NCBI GenBank assembly: GCA_000226015.1
Contig: JH155942.1
Coordinates: 155,688-177,637, forward strand
Source of the DNA: Mnemiopsis leidyi
Lineage: Eukaryota; Ctenophora; Tentaculata; Lobata; Bolinopsidae
Direction of reading: 5' to 3'
DNA: 21,950 bases
The notes beneath the pieces were generated by a model, which worked only from the letters and a program-made list of their open reading frames with translations, searched no databases and was not told the origin of the DNA. Below are positions 21,322 to 21,950 of the stretch, in pieces. Within the stretch, counting starts at the first letter, position 1. Every line of letters starts with the position of its first letter. Made by a program: the position numbers and the translations under genes.

Positions 21322-21601
21322 CAGGGGCGTAATGATGCCCCAGCAGCCCTGGCTAAGCCGAAGGTGCCGTCATAAGGGGGTACCAAATCTTCATAAAAAT
21401 ATGGGACAATTGTTCAAGATTAACTGTGCAACCAGCAAAATCGTGTATGTGGTTAAATAGCTTCAATATTCATTTATATTTATTCGGCCATATTTTCAGA
21501 AATAGCTCACAGTAAGCCCTTATACAAGGGGGCCCACTTGGGGGCGCCTTTTTACAGCCGAGGGGCACAATATTGGCTATAGCTACAACGTTACGCCACT
21601 G
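21322..21601. mobile_element. Non-autonomous hAT-like MITE, 280 bp
   Basis: Left terminus CAGGGGCGTAATGATG and the complement of the right terminus, CAGTGGCGTAACGTTG, agree at 13 of 16 bases. This matches the CAGNGGCGTA-type inverted repeats of hAT transposons. It is flanked by an 8-bp target duplication, GGCTAACC at 21314-21321 and GGCTCACC at 21602-21609, with one mismatch; 8 bp is the hAT duplication length. The inside has no transposase and contains short G- and C-rich hairpins (GGGGC..GCCCC at 21324-21340). The terminal and duplication mismatches indicate an old insertion. Confidence 0.8.
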
Positions 21602-21875
21602 GGCTCACCGTGATGTGATGACTGTTTTGACAAAATGTGCATTAACTCAAACTAACAATTCATTAAATCGCTGTTTCTTACTTCTATGTTCTAAAATTTA
21701 AAAATTTCGTATAATGTGCTACATTTGTACCGAATTCTAATGGCATTACTAAGCTTACAATGGACTAAGACTACAATTTCTGAGTCATGTAAACAGCAGT
21801 AGAAAATCTGTAAAAAGTACAAAATATCTCTTTAAAAGAGCATCCTAAGTACCTTATAGATATCAAAAACACAAG

Positions 21876-21911
21876 ACAATAAAAGACAAAATTTCAATAA
21901 AAGACAAAATT
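21876..21911. repeat. Direct repeat 2 x 18 bp containing AATAAA
   Basis: CAATAAAAGACAAAATTT occurs twice in tandem (from 21877 and 21895). Each copy carries AATAAA, so it is a candidate polyadenylation site for the YHYH transcript, although 750 bp from the stop codon. Confidence 0.5.
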
Positions 21912-21950
21912 TATAATTTTCATTTCTTTATTCACATTCATAAATCAATT

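Overview
The window is animal nuclear DNA. It is AT-rich, the genes have introns with GT/AG boundaries, and the recognisable proteins are an animal-type ionotropic glutamate receptor (iGluR) and a katanin-like AAA ATPase with a LisH domain. Introns are mostly 50-270 bp, with a few of 3-4 kb. Together with a DIRS-type retroelement relic, an hAT-type MITE and a secreted YHYH-domain protein, this suggests a marine invertebrate, possibly a non-bilaterian such as a cnidarian or placozoan. The sequence alone does not fix the species. All gene models were built by hand from splice signals, reading-frame phase and family motifs.

Layout. 1-366: intron or flank of the iGluR gene, carrying a GC-rich foldback repeat and one ambiguous base (N at 95). 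367-1871 (+): the last six exons of an iGluR, covering the end of ligand-binding lobe S2, membrane segment M4 and the cytoplasmic tail. 1936-3496 (+): four phase-compatible exons that encode the connection region, RNase H domain and C-terminal region of a DIRS-like retroelement polymerase. No reverse transcriptase core precedes them; the iGluR tail does, and it can be spliced to them in frame. 4520-7720 (-): a complete single-pass type I membrane protein of unknown family. 7721-10760: no gene seen. 10761-10991: an array of six palindromic CACGTG E-boxes, four of them spaced 20-21 bp, next to a CCAAT box. 10997-12127 (+): a weak two-exon gene candidate. 12616-19034 (-): a complete KATNAL2 gene of seven exons and 583 codons, with a 3.6-kb intron holding a CRE/E-box palindrome, a CT-rich tract, a G-quadruplex motif and minisatellites. 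19035-19665: a 631-bp head-to-head intergenic region. 19666-21125 (+): a secreted YHYH-domain protein. 21322-21601: an hAT-like MITE with an 8-bp target duplication.

Functional links. KATNAL2 and the YHYH gene are divergent and could share a promoter. The most unusual feature is the iGluR/DIRS junction: a spliced, frame-preserving RNase H-like region that has kept three of four catalytic acidic residues and sits directly behind a receptor tail.
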